Source of the DNA: Legionella_A sp049239925
Lineage (GTDB): Bacteria; Pseudomonadota; Gammaproteobacteria; Legionellales; Legionellaceae
Length of the DNA stretch: 19,339 bases
Reading direction: 5' to 3'
Assembly: GCA_049239925.1 (NCBI GenBank)
Contig: JBMLTO010000023.1
Coordinates: 1-19,339, forward strand
The position numbers were made by a program, and so were the translations under genes. The notes below the pieces were generated by a model. The model made no database searches, was not told the origin of the DNA, and worked only from the letters and a program-made list of their open reading frames with translations. The first letter of the stretch is position 1. Each line of letters begins with the position of its first letter. Positions 1 to 7,527 of the stretch are shown here, piece after piece.

Positions 1-1
1 A

Positions 2-55
2 AGTGAAGATCCTACAGGCCAAGGCCCAACCTACAACAGATTGATTAAATTTTAA
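2..55 (+). CDS. C-terminal end of an upstream gene, possibly enolase
   Basis: An open frame enters from the left edge and stops at TAA 53-55. Its last residues are GQGPTYNRLIKF. The YNRL part resembles the end of enolase (KYNRLLRIEE), and eno lies immediately upstream of ftsB in many gammaproteobacteria, so position and a short motif both point that way. The rest of the 17 visible residues does not match enolase well. A second frame, stopping at TGA 42-44, is also open to the edge, so even the choice of frame is uncertain. The assignment is an inference from synteny. Confidence 0.35.
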   Translation, partial: SEDPTGQGPTYNRLIKF

Positions 56-88
56 CGCGACAGCCGTGAAAGTATTGGTACGAATGCT

Positions 89-116
89 TTTACTAATACC
101 TCACTAAGTATACAAT
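89..116 (+). promoter_or_regulatory. Possible sigma70-type promoter for ftsB
   Basis: TTTACT (89-94), a 16-bp spacer and TACAAT (111-116) match the -35 and -10 consensus at 4/6 and 5/6 positions. It lies about 30 bp ahead of the ftsB start, in the spacer after the upstream stop codon. In AT-rich DNA such matches are common, so this is only a candidate. Confidence 0.3.
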
Positions 117-145
117 AAGAAAAAAATAAAAATGAATTGTTGTTT

Positions 146-415
146 ATGAGAATGGTAATTATTTGTTTGGCATTAGTTTTTGCTGGTTTACAGTATAAAT
201 TATGGTTGGGTGAGGGTAGTATTTTGCAATGGATTGAGCTTGAGAAAAAACTTGCCCAACAAAAACTGGAAAACAAACGACTTCTCGCTCGAAATAATGC
301 GATGCAAGCTGATATTGTCGAGTTAAAGTCAGGAGATCAAGCGTTAGAAGAGCTTGCTCGTTACGAGTTAGGTATGGTTAAGAATAACGAAGTTTATTAT
401 TATTTTACAGAATAA
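146..415 (+). CDS. ftsB: Cell division protein FtsB
   Basis: A small bitopic inner-membrane protein that joins FtsL and FtsQ in the divisome and helps activate septal peptidoglycan synthesis by FtsWI. It has a short cytoplasmic N terminus, one membrane segment (about residues 3-16), then LQYKLWLGEGS, which matches the FtsB juxtamembrane LQYSLWFG. A coiled coil follows (KKLAQQKLENKRLLARNNAMQ), and then the conserved ALEELARYELGMVK near the C terminus. The ATG at 146 puts 14 residues before LQY, as in the E. coli protein; upstream TTG codons at 137 and 140 are open but less likely, and there is no clear Shine-Dalgarno sequence. The length (89 residues) is normal. Its stop lies 3 bp from the stop of the opposing mevalonate kinase gene. 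Recognition is confident. Confidence 0.92.
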   Translation: MRMVIICLALVFAGLQYKLWLGEGSILQWIELEKKLAQQKLENKRLLARNNAMQADIVELKSGDQALEELARYELGMVKNNEVYYYFTE

Positions 416-418
416 TTG

Positions 419-1306
419 TTAGACAGCATCCTTAGAGTATTTTAGACATCCTTCAAGCGCTGGCTTTCCCCATAAACTGATGACATATCCGCCTCCCCCT
501 GAGCCCGTTGGCTTCACGGCAAGTGCTCCTTGTTCGAGTAAATGAGCCATATGCTGTTCTAAGCTTTTACTAATTAATCCCCACTTTCTGAAGCAATCAG
601 CAGCGCTGTTAATTGCAGCTGCTAACATATCTAATCGTTCTGAGAAGGGATGAGACAGGGCTTTTTTTGCTAATAATACGGATTGGGACATTTGTTGATC
701 AATCGCTTGGGCGAGTATGGGTTGTTCTTGCCATAATTGTTCGACTTGCTTAATACAGTGTGATGTAACACCTATTTGCCCACAAGAGGATAAATACCAA
801 TTTGGATTCCAGCAGGGATTCAAGGCTTCTGTTTTTCCGTTACAGAAATATATTCCTGATGGATTAGCAACGCCAGCGATATCGAGACCGCTACTTTTTC
901 CATGAAAAAGATTTTCTAATGAGGTGGCAAAAGTAGATATAGCATTAGCTGAGATAAGTTTTTGTGAATAAAACCAACGTGCTGTTGCAACACAAAGAGC
1001 TGCTGAAGCTCCCATGCCTACACCGATGGGAATATTACAATTGATATGGAAGTAGCCCTGCAAATCATTAAGCGAGATATCAAGCATCCTCGCCCCGTGT
1101 TCAATGACACTCCAGAATAATAAATGCATATTGGCGCCACTGTCCCCTTCATAATCAGCATTTAATTTGTTGGTCGATTTTCGGTAACTGAGTATCAGTT
1201 TCTTATCTTTACAGGGGAATACTAAAGCGCCATGGCCGCGAAGAACAGCATGTTCACCAGCTAATATCCATTTACCATGTGTTTGTGTTTCAAAGTTATA
1301 GGACAT
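419..1306 (-). CDS. mvk: Mevalonate kinase (GHMP kinase family)
   Basis: Phosphorylates mevalonate with ATP to 5-phosphomevalonate in the cytoplasmic mevalonate route to isopentenyl diphosphate. GHMP-kinase features are visible: GKWILAGEHAVLRGH (11-25), the glycine-rich ATP loop PIGVGMGASAALCVA (93-107), SGLDIAG with likely catalytic Asp142, and the C-terminal KPTGSGGGGYVISL (265-278). At 295 residues it is on the short side for the family but complete. The start ATG lies inside the end of mvaD (11-bp overlap), so the two are probably translationally coupled. It is the last gene of the minus-strand run pal-cpoB-mvaD-mvk and meets ftsB tail to tail. Phosphomevalonate kinase is the alternative within the family; the GKWILAGEHAV N terminus and the mvaD partner favour mevalonate kinase. 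Confidence 0.85.
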   Translation of the reverse strand: MSYNFETQTHGKWILAGEHAVLRGHGALVFPCKDKKLILSYRKSTNKLNADYEGDSGANMHLLFWSVIEHGARMLDISLNDLQGYFHINCNIPIGVGMGASAALCVATARWFYSQKLISANAISTFATSLENLFHGKSSGLDIAGVANPSGIYFCNGKTEALNPCWNPNWYLSSCGQIGVTSHCIKQVEQLWQEQPILAQAIDQQMSQSVLLAKKALSHPFSERLDMLAAAINSAADCFRKWGLISKSLEQHMAHLLEQGALAVKPTGSGGGGYVISLWGKPALEGCLKYSKDAV

Positions 1307-2243
1307 TGTATTGATTGCTTAAAATATCGTGCTGGAAGCGATGGGCTATTTCAGTTTGTTCTGAACGATAAAGTAAATGAATGTTAGGACCAGCATCCAT
1401 CGTCACTAATGGACCATCCCCTTCTTTCTCCCATAATTGTTGTAGTAGCTGTAATACATCCTGACACTTTTGGGTCATATATCGAAAAGAGGGGACGCTG
1501 GTGTTGAATAATTGGTGCATATCTTCAAATTCTTGCCAGCAAATTTGATAACTTTTTTTCCAGTTTTGATGGTTGAGCGCTCTTAGTAAAGCTTGCAAGT
1601 TTTCTTCTGCCCGTTGGTAGCGAGAAGGGTATAAATGACTCGTTTGAACGCGTTGATGTGCTTCGCTAGATGAAATCAGTTTTTCCGCATCATCGATAAT
1701 AATAACTTGGTGCAATAAATCACTGAAGGGTAAAGTTATCGCTGCTGTTGTATCTTCAGACCATAGAGCCCATTGAGGAAAAAATGAACGGCAAGAAGAA
1801 CCAGAGCCAAGTCGACTAAGCGCAGCTTGTTGATCGATGTTTAGTAGTGGCGTTCTAGTGAGATCACTGAATGCCAGGGCTGCGCATTTAGTTAGCGCGG
1901 CAAAGCTTGATGCAGAGCTTGCTAGGCCACTGCCATGAGGAAAGTTATTAGTCGAGCGTACAATAAAATGACCTTGGTAATCGAAGTGCTGCTTTATTCT
2001 TTGCAAGTGTCGGAGGAACCGATTTTGACTTTGGGGTGATAAGTGCAAGATAGGTTGGCTCACGGTTGTTAATGGTTCCCATCTATCATTGGTGCCGGTA
2101 TGTAATTCTAATGTTACAGTGCTTAATAAATTGTTTAAAGTATAAGATAATGATGAGTTGCTGGGTAAATTCTTGGAACTATCTTTTTTCCCCATATATT
2201 TAATCAAAGCAATATTAGATGGGGCTTGCGCGGACCATTGCAT
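1296..2243 (-). CDS. mvaD: Diphosphomevalonate decarboxylase
   Basis: Carries out the ATP-dependent decarboxylation of 5-diphosphomevalonate to isopentenyl diphosphate, the last step of the classical mevalonate pathway. Family motifs in order are APSNIALIKYMGKKD (7-21), LPSNSSLSYTL (26-36), the phosphate loop FPHGSGLASSASSFAAL (101-117), RLGSGSSCRSFF (144-155) and TMDAGPNIHLLY near the C terminus, with Asp283 matching the catalytic aspartate. Met17 stands where animal and yeast enzymes have Trp (KYWGK). The 315-residue length is usual. ATG at 2243 follows a good AGGAGA site. The gene begins 18 bp after cpoB and overlaps mvk by 11 bp, so it is likely expressed from the pal promoter. The retained Asp argues for a true decarboxylase rather than a related kinase. 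Confidence 0.93.
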   Translation of the reverse strand: MQWSAQAPSNIALIKYMGKKDSSKNLPSNSSLSYTLNNLLSTVTLELHTGTNDRWEPLTTVSQPILHLSPQSQNRFLRHLQRIKQHFDYQGHFIVRSTNNFPHGSGLASSASSFAALTKCAALAFSDLTRTPLLNIDQQAALSRLGSGSSCRSFFPQWALWSEDTTAAITLPFSDLLHQVIIIDDAEKLISSSEAHQRVQTSHLYPSRYQRAEENLQALLRALNHQNWKKSYQICWQEFEDMHQLFNTSVPSFRYMTQKCQDVLQLLQQLWEKEGDGPLVTMDAGPNIHLLYRSEQTEIAHRFQHDILSNQYNVL

Positions 2244-2261
2244 AAAATTCTCCTGCCTAAC

Positions 2262-3161
2262 TTAAAAAGCGAGTGCTTCCAATTTGGACTTTGCTAATGC
2301 TGCTATATGTGTGTCAGGATAGTTTTTGATAACCTGTTGCAGGCGAGTACGTGCCTCTTCTGTTTTGCCTAAAGCAGCAAGTGCATAGGCTATTTTAAGA
2401 TGGCTTGGTGGTATTTTATTTGAATTAGAGAATTCTTTTAATACAATTTCAAAATGACGAATGGCTTCTGGATAATTTTTCTTGGTCATATTGAGTTCTC
2501 CAAGCCAATACTGAGCATTAGGTGCATAACCACTTTGTGGATAATTGGCTAAGAAGCCCGCCATGGCTTTTAACGCCTCATCATATCGTTTTGTTTTAAC
2601 TAACTCATAAGCAGCCAAATAACTAATTTGTTCTTCAGCCGGATTTAATCTGTTTTTTGGAGCCAGCATTGCTGGCTTAGACTCTGGTTTGGTTAATTTT
2701 TCAGCGTTAATTTCAGGTTTTGATAGTTTTTTATCCGATGTTGATGATAATGCTTCGCTCTTATTAAGGGTTTCTTTGCTTGCATTTTTTGGTAGGCGGA
2801 TACGCTCATCTAAGTCTTTATAGAAAGACAATAATTGTTGTTGCATTAGCTTAATTGTATGGCCTTGTTCTTCAAGTTGGCCACGTAATTCTTGTAGATC
2901 TTGTTGCAGGCCCTGCAACTTATCAATGTATCTAGCATTATCAGTTTTTTCTTTCGTATCGCCAGTATCCTTGATAAGTGCAGCTCCTTCGTTATCAACA
3001 TCTCCGCCTCGAACAAGAGGTTGTTCTATCCCATCTTGTTGTTCGGGAAGGCTAGCAAAATTTTCACTATTATCTACGACAGGTGCTTGTGCGTAAACAT
3101 AAACCACCTGTGTTAATAAACAGAAAAAACTTATAGCTAGAAGATGTCGATATGATTTCAT
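2262..3161 (-). CDS. cpoB: CpoB/YbgF, Tol-Pal-associated periplasmic TPR protein
   Basis: A periplasmic protein that in E. coli coordinates outer-membrane constriction (Tol-Pal) with septal peptidoglycan synthesis by PBP1B. Visible parts are a signal peptide (residues 1-25, ending VYAQA), an acidic low-complexity stretch, a coiled coil around 82-120 (LQGLQQDLQELRGQLEEQGH), a Lys/Ser-rich linker, and a C-terminal TPR region from about 178. The TPRs include YELVKTKRYDEALKAM, YWLGELNMTKKNYPEAIRHF and IAYALAALGKTEEARTRL. At 299 residues it is slightly longer than the E. coli protein because of the linker. The start overlaps the pal stop by one base (TAATG), a coupling arrangement typical of pal-cpoB. 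It is followed 18 bp later by mvaD, an unrelated pathway. Confidence 0.9.
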   Translation of the reverse strand: MKSYRHLLAISFFCLLTQVVYVYAQAPVVDNSENFASLPEQQDGIEQPLVRGGDVDNEGAALIKDTGDTKEKTDNARYIDKLQGLQQDLQELRGQLEEQGHTIKLMQQQLLSFYKDLDERIRLPKNASKETLNKSEALSSTSDKKLSKPEINAEKLTKPESKPAMLAPKNRLNPAEEQISYLAAYELVKTKRYDEALKAMAGFLANYPQSGYAPNAQYWLGELNMTKKNYPEAIRHFEIVLKEFSNSNKIPPSHLKIAYALAALGKTEEARTRLQQVIKNYPDTHIAALAKSKLEALAF

Positions 3162-3688
3162 TATCTGGTTGCCTCATAAATCAATTCAACACGTCGATTT
3201 TGTTTATGAGAGGCCTCATCATGTCCTAGATTAGCTGGGCGCTCTTTGCCATAGCTAACAATTCGTAATTGATGTTGACCAACTCCGGCCATTCGCATTA
3301 ACTCGGCTACAGTATTAGCGCGACGCTCTCCTAAGGCTACGTTGTACTCTCTGCTTCCACGTTCGTCAGTATGGCCTGCGATTAATATGCGAGCACCAGA
3401 ATTAACTTTAAGATAGTCAGCTTGTGCATTTACAGAAGCCACATATTTTTCAGATAAGTTACTGTCATCGTAAGAAAACAAATAAATTTGGTTATGGGGC
3501 GCTTGAGTAGTATACGATTCACCGGGTAGTTGACCTGCAAACCGATTCATTTTACCTAACCCATGAGACGATAAACCACTTCCATCTAACCCAGCTCCTG
3601 ATGCACTACCTGGAGTTTTAGAGCACGAGGCAAGCAATGCAATACTTGTAGTAAGAAGTCCCACTTTTAACAATGATCTGAATGTCAT
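3161..3688 (-). CDS. pal: Peptidoglycan-associated lipoprotein Pal
   Basis: An outer-membrane lipoprotein that binds peptidoglycan and, with TolQRAB, pulls the outer membrane in during division. It has a lipoprotein signal with lipobox LLASC (lipidated Cys22), a Gly/Ser-rich tether to about residue 65, then an OmpA-like domain. That domain contains ILIAGHTDERGSREYNVALG, the site that binds diaminopimelate in the family, followed by GERRANTV and QNRRVELIY. The 175-residue length is normal. ATG at 3688 has a strong AGGAG site (3696-3700, 7-nt spacing). tolB usually sits directly upstream; here the upstream neighbour is the Mla-type operon, so pal-cpoB has been separated from tolQRAB. About 100 bp precede it, enough for its own promoter. 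Confidence 0.95.
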   Translation of the reverse strand: MTFRSLLKVGLLTTSIALLASCSKTPGSASGAGLDGSGLSSHGLGKMNRFAGQLPGESYTTQAPHNQIYLFSYDDSNLSEKYVASVNAQADYLKVNSGARILIAGHTDERGSREYNVALGERRANTVAELMRMAGVGQHQLRIVSYGKERPANLGHDEASHKQNRRVELIYEATR

Positions 3689-3789
3689 CCTTCATCTCCT
3701 AGTTGTGTTTTTATTGTTTTTTATTGATAAGCAATCACCAATGGCGCTCATTCTACAATCGTTTTTCACGGATGGCTATTGGCAATTAC

Positions 3790-4401
3790 TTATTTGCGTG
3801 ATTTTTGATCGAACTCTACGTTTTTTAATATAAAGTCTGTGGCTATTCCAGTAAATGCTTTCACGGCCAGATTGGCTGCAATCACACCACCATAGGGAGT
3901 TTCTTCAGGGCAGTTGACTTGCTGTTTAATAATTTTTGATGCAATAACATGGTCATTATTTAGTCTTGTTAATACAATTTTTACGACCAATTGTACGACG
4001 CTGGGATGGTAAAGAAAATTTTGTTGTAATTCCAATAATTGCGTATCGAGTCTATAATCAGTGAGGCCACTGTAAGGAGGGGTTACAATAGCATGAAAGT
4101 AACCTGTTGTTTGTAGGCTTTGTTGTAGAAGTGGTGAAAGCATTTTTGCCGGAGCACTTGTCCAGGCATTATGAACAAAATAGTTAAGTGCTAAAGGCTT
4201 ATTCACGTAACTCATCTGTTGGCTTCGATACCCTTCAGCAGCTTCTGGTTGTGCTATGATGATTGACAGTGAACGTGTCGATTTAGCGTGATGTTTTTCG
4301 CTGAATTGCTCTAATCTGTATAAATTGACAGGAGGATATTTAATCGAACAACCGAATAAAAATAATGACAAAAATACGATTTGGGTTATTTTTTTTATCA
4401 A
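3790..4401 (-). CDS. ABC-type transport auxiliary lipoprotein (PqiC-like)
   Basis: A probable outer-membrane lipoprotein of the ABC_trans_aux type, the family of E. coli PqiC, which accompanies MCE lipid transporters. The signal peptide ends in lipobox LFLFGC (Cys18). The body has the family start YPPVNLYRLEQ, then IIIAQPEAAEGYRSQQMSYV and later DYRLDTQLLELQQNF and RLNNDHVIASK. These correspond to the strand pattern of the family in which a protease-resistant core follows an L-Y-R-L motif. The 203-residue length is typical. The start is TTG at 4401, supported by GGAGA seven bases before it, with only 2 bp from the mlaD stop; no in-frame ATG fits. It is the last gene of the mlaE-mlaF-mlaD operon and presumably forms its outer-membrane end. 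Confidence 0.8.
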   Translation of the reverse strand: MIKKITQIVFLSLFLFGCSIKYPPVNLYRLEQFSEKHHAKSTRSLSIIIAQPEAAEGYRSQQMSYVNKPLALNYFVHNAWTSAPAKMLSPLLQQSLQTTGYFHAIVTPPYSGLTDYRLDTQLLELQQNFLYHPSVVQLVVKIVLTRLNNDHVIASKIIKQQVNCPEETPYGGVIAANLAVKAFTGIATDFILKNVEFDQKSRK

Positions 4402-4403
4402 TT

Positions 4404-5264
4404 CTATTCTCCAGGACCTGGTAGCGGTGGACGACTTCCTCTGATAATAACCGCTGGATTTTGTTTGATTTGATTACTGATTTTTTCAAGATTAGATGCC
4501 ACTGAATCAAGATCATGTAACAATAATACCGTCGGGGGTAGTAGTTGCTCTGACAGTCTATTAAAGCCTGCTTTGCTAGTTTTCATGGTTACTATCAGCT
4601 CATTGGTGGCAATTGAAATATTGTCTGCCATATGGGCAAATTGATTTAAACTAGTATGTAGCTCATCAACTATTTTTGGCAATTCGGCCAAGCTATGATT
4701 GATATTACTATTATTATGGGCAATCGTCTTGGTAAATTGTTGTAAGTTAGCCAGCGATTCTTGTAGATTGTTTGCATTTTCTTCACTGAGCATGCGTTTA
4801 AAGCCTACACTGACCGTATTTATCGTATGTTGCAACTGATTTAAAAAAGATGGTTTTGATGGGATAACAGGATATGGTTCGCCTGGTGTCTTCGTTAGCG
4901 GTGAAAAAGTAGCTCTTTTAGCTTCAAGTTCCATATAGGTTGTGCCAGTTATTCCTTGGTTCATTAGGGTAGCATAAGAGCCTTCGGTAATCGGTACACC
5001 TGCTTCAATTCGCAGGGTTAATTTAACTTGTCTAGGATCGAGCGGGCTTAATTGGATTTTATCCACCAAACCGACTTTTACACCGTTAAATTTTACAACT
5101 GACTCTTCACTTAAGCCATTGATTGGCTCGTGCATATAAACGGTATACATGTTGTATTTTTTGTGATCGAATCCTGCCGATAGCCATATGGCTGTAGTTA
5201 GCAAGCAGGTGAATAGTACTAAAACAGTAATACCCACCATTGTATAGTTAGTCTTGGATTCCAA
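4404..5264 (-). CDS. mlaD: MCE-family lipid-binding protein, MlaD-like
   Basis: An inner-membrane-anchored substrate-binding subunit of an Mla-type phospholipid ABC transporter. It has one N-terminal membrane helix (VGITVLVLFTCLLTTAIWL, about 10-28), then a single MCE domain (about 38-115) with VYMHEPINGLSEESVVKFNGVKVG and GITGTTYMELE. A long helical C-terminal part (about 150-270) is rich in Asn, Ser and Leu. At 286 residues it exceeds E. coli MlaD because of this tail, which may build a periplasmic tube or reach the partner lipoprotein. The start is TTG at 5264, eight bases after GGAG (5273-5276); two nearby ATGs are out of frame and soon reach a stop. It lies 20 bp after mlaF. The family is certain; the exact substrate is inferred. 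Confidence 0.88.
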   Translation of the reverse strand: MESKTNYTMVGITVLVLFTCLLTTAIWLSAGFDHKKYNMYTVYMHEPINGLSEESVVKFNGVKVGLVDKIQLSPLDPRQVKLTLRIEAGVPITEGSYATLMNQGITGTTYMELEAKRATFSPLTKTPGEPYPVIPSKPSFLNQLQHTINTVSVGFKRMLSEENANNLQESLANLQQFTKTIAHNNSNINHSLAELPKIVDELHTSLNQFAHMADNISIATNELIVTMKTSKAGFNRLSEQLLPPTVLLLHDLDSVASNLEKISNQIKQNPAVIIRGSRPPLPGPGE

Positions 5265-5284
5265 GCATCATACTCCATAAAAGA

Positions 5285-6037
5285 TCAAAGTTTACTAAAA
5301 TAATCAGCAATTAATGGCATTTTATTGCCCATGAGTTCTGTAATCGGTTGAACGCTAAGCACTTTTCCATGACCAATAAAAGCAACGCGGTCGGTAGTCC
5401 TTTTTAAGGATTCGATATCATGACTAACAATGACTATAGTTAAATTCAATGTATCGCGTAAAAAAACAATTAAATGGTCAAACTGTTTTGCACTTAAAGG
5501 GTCCAATCCAGATGTTGGCTCATCGAGAAACAGCAGTTCAGGCTCCATGGCAATCGCTCTTGCCATGGCCACACGTCTTTGCATACCTCCGCTTAATTCA
5601 GCAGGATATTTAATGGCTACCTCAGACTGCAATCCTACCAAGCTAAGTTTTAATAGGGCTAGCTCTTGTATGGATTGTGTATCGAGAGTAGTAAATTCGC
5701 GCATGGGGAACATAATATTATCTAGAACGGTCATTGCTGAGAATAGGGCACTATGTTGAAAAAGCATGCCCCAGCGTCTGCGAATGGAGTTACGTTCATG
5801 TTCATTGGCTGTGCTGATGTCTTTTCCAAAGATACGAATTTTTCCTGCTGTTGGTTTTAGTAACATGAGCATACTACGTAGAAGGGTTGTTTTGCCACTA
5901 CCACTACCCCCAATAATAGCAAAAATTTCACCCTGATTGATCGTTAAATTAAGATCAGAATGTACCCATTGCTCACCTAAAAAATTGGCTAAATCCTTTA
6001 CTTCTATAATAGGACTCACCGGAGTATCTATCGTCAT
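5285..6037 (-). CDS. mlaF: ABC transporter ATPase, MlaF-like
   Basis: The ATP-hydrolysing subunit of the Mla-type phospholipid transporter, acting at the cytoplasmic face of the inner membrane. It shows Walker A GGSGSGKTTLLR, a Q-loop in WGMLFQHSALFSAMTVLDN, ABC signature LSGGMQRRVAMARA, Walker B LLFLDEPTSGLDP, and the H-loop in IVIVSHDIES. ATG at 6037 is chosen because it forms an ATGA overlap with the mlaE stop; a TTG at 6049 would add four residues but is less likely. The 250-residue length is normal for the family. The next gene, mlaD, begins 20 bp downstream. All catalytic motifs are intact. Confidence 0.93.
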   Translation of the reverse strand: MTIDTPVSPIIEVKDLANFLGEQWVHSDLNLTINQGEIFAIIGGSGSGKTTLLRSMLMLLKPTAGKIRIFGKDISTANEHERNSIRRRWGMLFQHSALFSAMTVLDNIMFPMREFTTLDTQSIQELALLKLSLVGLQSEVAIKYPAELSGGMQRRVAMARAIAMEPELLFLDEPTSGLDPLSAKQFDHLIVFLRDTLNLTIVIVSHDIESLKRTTDRVAFIGHGKVLSVQPITELMGNKMPLIADYFSKL

Positions 6038-7164
6038 AAGCCCAGCCAACTGTAAACAATGGAATAAGCCGCATCGGCTATAATGATGAGAAATAATGCC
6101 TGTACCACACTTTTCGTTGTTTGTGTACCCACGCTAGTTGCGCTTGAACCTACCTGAAATCCTTGAAAGCAGCCAACCAACGCAATGAGTAAGGCAAAAA
6201 TTGGAGCTTTATACAAACCAAGCATCATTTGTTTTAATCCGATAGAGTCATGTAAACGGTTTAGAAAATCAATGTAACCGACATTTAGCATGAATTTTGA
6301 CATGTACATAGCACCTAAGGTGCTAAATAAATCAGACCAAAAAATAAGTAGAGGGAAAATCAGTAAGAGACCTAATAACTTGGGAGCTACCAATAACTCT
6401 ATTGGTGATAGCCCCATAGTTAGGAGCGCATCAATTTCTTCATTAATTTTCATACTACCAATCTGGGCTGTAAATGCAGAGCTAGTCCTTCCTGCAACAA
6501 TAATTGCCGTTATGAGTGGTGAAAATTCTCTAAAAATAGCCATACCAGATAAATAAGCGATAAAAATGTTTGCTCCATATGTTTCAAGTTGCAAACCCAT
6601 TTGGTATGCCAATACTACCCCAATTAGGAATGAAAGGAGCGCGATAATGGGTAAAGCGGAGATTCCGGTAGTATAAATGTTGGCTGTAATACTTGGAATC
6701 TGCAAACGACGCCAGTTTTGCAGTGCATAAAAAATACGCTCACTTAACTCACCAACTAAAGAAATTAGTCCCTTTAATTGATTTAACTTGTTGATGCTTG
6801 TGTATCCAATTTGATACAGCAAATTATTTGTTTTCTTTAATGGCCAGTTGTGATTAATTGCCCCTTGGTTGTCACTAATCAGTTGAAGCAAGTTTTGTTG
6901 TTGTTCATTGAAATTAACCAGCACCACTTCGTTATGTTCTTTTTTTAATGTGTTGATGCATTTAGTTAAGATTAACGCACCAGCACTATCAAGATATTGA
7001 ATGGCTTGGCCATTAATTTTGATTGTTTTTGAGTGAGGGCGAGCTGACTGATTAAAGTCTTTGGCGAGATTGCCAAGGTGAAGGATAGACCAAGCTCCTC
7101 TACAAGAATAACAACTGCTATTTTTGTCAAAAATAAGTTGAGCTTTAGAAGTCATCTGATTCAT
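6034..7164 (-). CDS. mlaE: MlaE-family permease with N-terminal STAS-like domain
   Basis: The membrane subunit of the Mla-type transporter. The C-terminal 250 residues are a typical MlaE permease. A re-entrant start (LVGELSERIFYALQNWRRL) is followed by about five membrane helices, the coupling segment MKINEEIDALLTMGLSPIEL that contacts the ATPase, and the conserved GCFQGFQV and TTKSVVQALFLIIIAD. Residues 1-110 have no membrane helices and contain IKINGQAIQYLDSAGALIL, which resembles the D-S-A/S-G turn of STAS domains. This is therefore an MlaB-like regulator fused to MlaE, which explains the lack of a separate mlaB. The start may be 7164 or the ATG at 7155. The gene is first in its operon, with a 363-bp spacer before it. 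Confidence 0.87.
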   Translation of the reverse strand: MNQMTSKAQLIFDKNSSCYSCRGAWSILHLGNLAKDFNQSARPHSKTIKINGQAIQYLDSAGALILTKCINTLKKEHNEVVLVNFNEQQQNLLQLISDNQGAINHNWPLKKTNNLLYQIGYTSINKLNQLKGLISLVGELSERIFYALQNWRRLQIPSITANIYTTGISALPIIALLSFLIGVVLAYQMGLQLETYGANIFIAYLSGMAIFREFSPLITAIIVAGRTSSAFTAQIGSMKINEEIDALLTMGLSPIELLVAPKLLGLLLIFPLLIFWSDLFSTLGAMYMSKFMLNVGYIDFLNRLHDSIGLKQMMLGLYKAPIFALLIALVGCFQGFQVGSSATSVGTQTTKSVVQALFLIIIADAAYSIVYSWLGL

Positions 7165-7462
7165 TTTCTGAAGTCATATAAAATTTGATGATAACAAAAA
7201 TTATTTTATCAAAATAGCTACTTAGTTTTTTTCCTCTGTAAGGTACCATTTTTGAAAGCATCATGGAGAGGGGGGGAACGACGAAGAAATCTAGTGGTTT
7301 TAATGCCTGGAGGTAGCCTTCAGGGTTGTTGACAATATTATTGATTGTCGCCACGGATTATTGAATAGAATTGCCTATCCAAAACGATGCTTTGCGCCGG
7401 GAAATAGAAATGTTTTTTTCATGTCTCAAAGGTTGGGCATATTTTTTATGATTGCATTTATT

Positions 7463-7491
7463 TTGTATTTTATAGTCAAAAAAACTATACT
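7463..7491 (+). promoter_or_regulatory. Candidate promoter of the giant effector gene
   Basis: TTGTAT (7463-7468), a 17-bp spacer and TATACT (7486-7491). The -10 matches 5/6 and the -35 matches the first three bases of consensus. Predicted transcription start near 7498 leaves a leader of about 30 nt before the ATG at 7528. No strong Shine-Dalgarno sequence precedes that ATG. Confidence 0.45.
7471..7489. repeat. Inverted repeat over the -10 region (possible operator)
   Basis: TATAGT and ACTATA form a perfect 6-bp inverted repeat with a 7-nt A-rich spacer. The right arm overlaps the proposed -10 element TATACT, where a bound repressor would block polymerase. A short AT-rich palindrome can occur by chance. 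Confidence 0.3.
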
Positions 7492-7527
7492 TTAGCTTAT
7501 TGTTTGCCTACTAGATGGTATTGATAA

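Larger units (their letters stand above)
7165..7527. other. Divergent intergenic region, mla operon / giant effector gene
   Basis: 363 bp between two diverging genes, so it must carry promoters for both. Towards the + strand there is a reasonable promoter (7463-7491) and an overlapping inverted repeat, listed separately. A 6-bp inverted repeat GACAAT/ATTGTC with a 7-nt spacer sits at 7331-7349. The mla side (7165-7230) is very AT-rich without a convincing -35/-10 pair. A GTG-initiated frame of 69 codons on the minus strand (7145-7354) overlaps the mlaE start but shows no recognisable protein character and was not called. Confidence 0.6.

Noticed and set aside
52..276. 74-codon minus-strand frame opposite ftsB
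   Set aside because: It is antisense to the well-supported ftsB gene and shows low-complexity, Ser/Phe/Leu-rich translation typical of a shadow frame.
3738..3781. Terminator between the Mla-type operon and pal (CCAATGGC / GCTATTGG)
   Set aside because: The arms have a mismatch and a 28-nt loop with no T tract in the needed position.
6037..6049. Upstream TTG start for mlaF
   Set aside because: The ATG at 6037 makes a typical ATGA overlap with the mlaE stop; the TTG adds only four residues without better support.
7145..7354. 69-codon minus-strand frame overlapping the mlaE start
   Set aside because: It begins with GTG, has no ribosome binding site, overlaps mlaE by 20 bp in another frame, and its translation has no recognisable domain.
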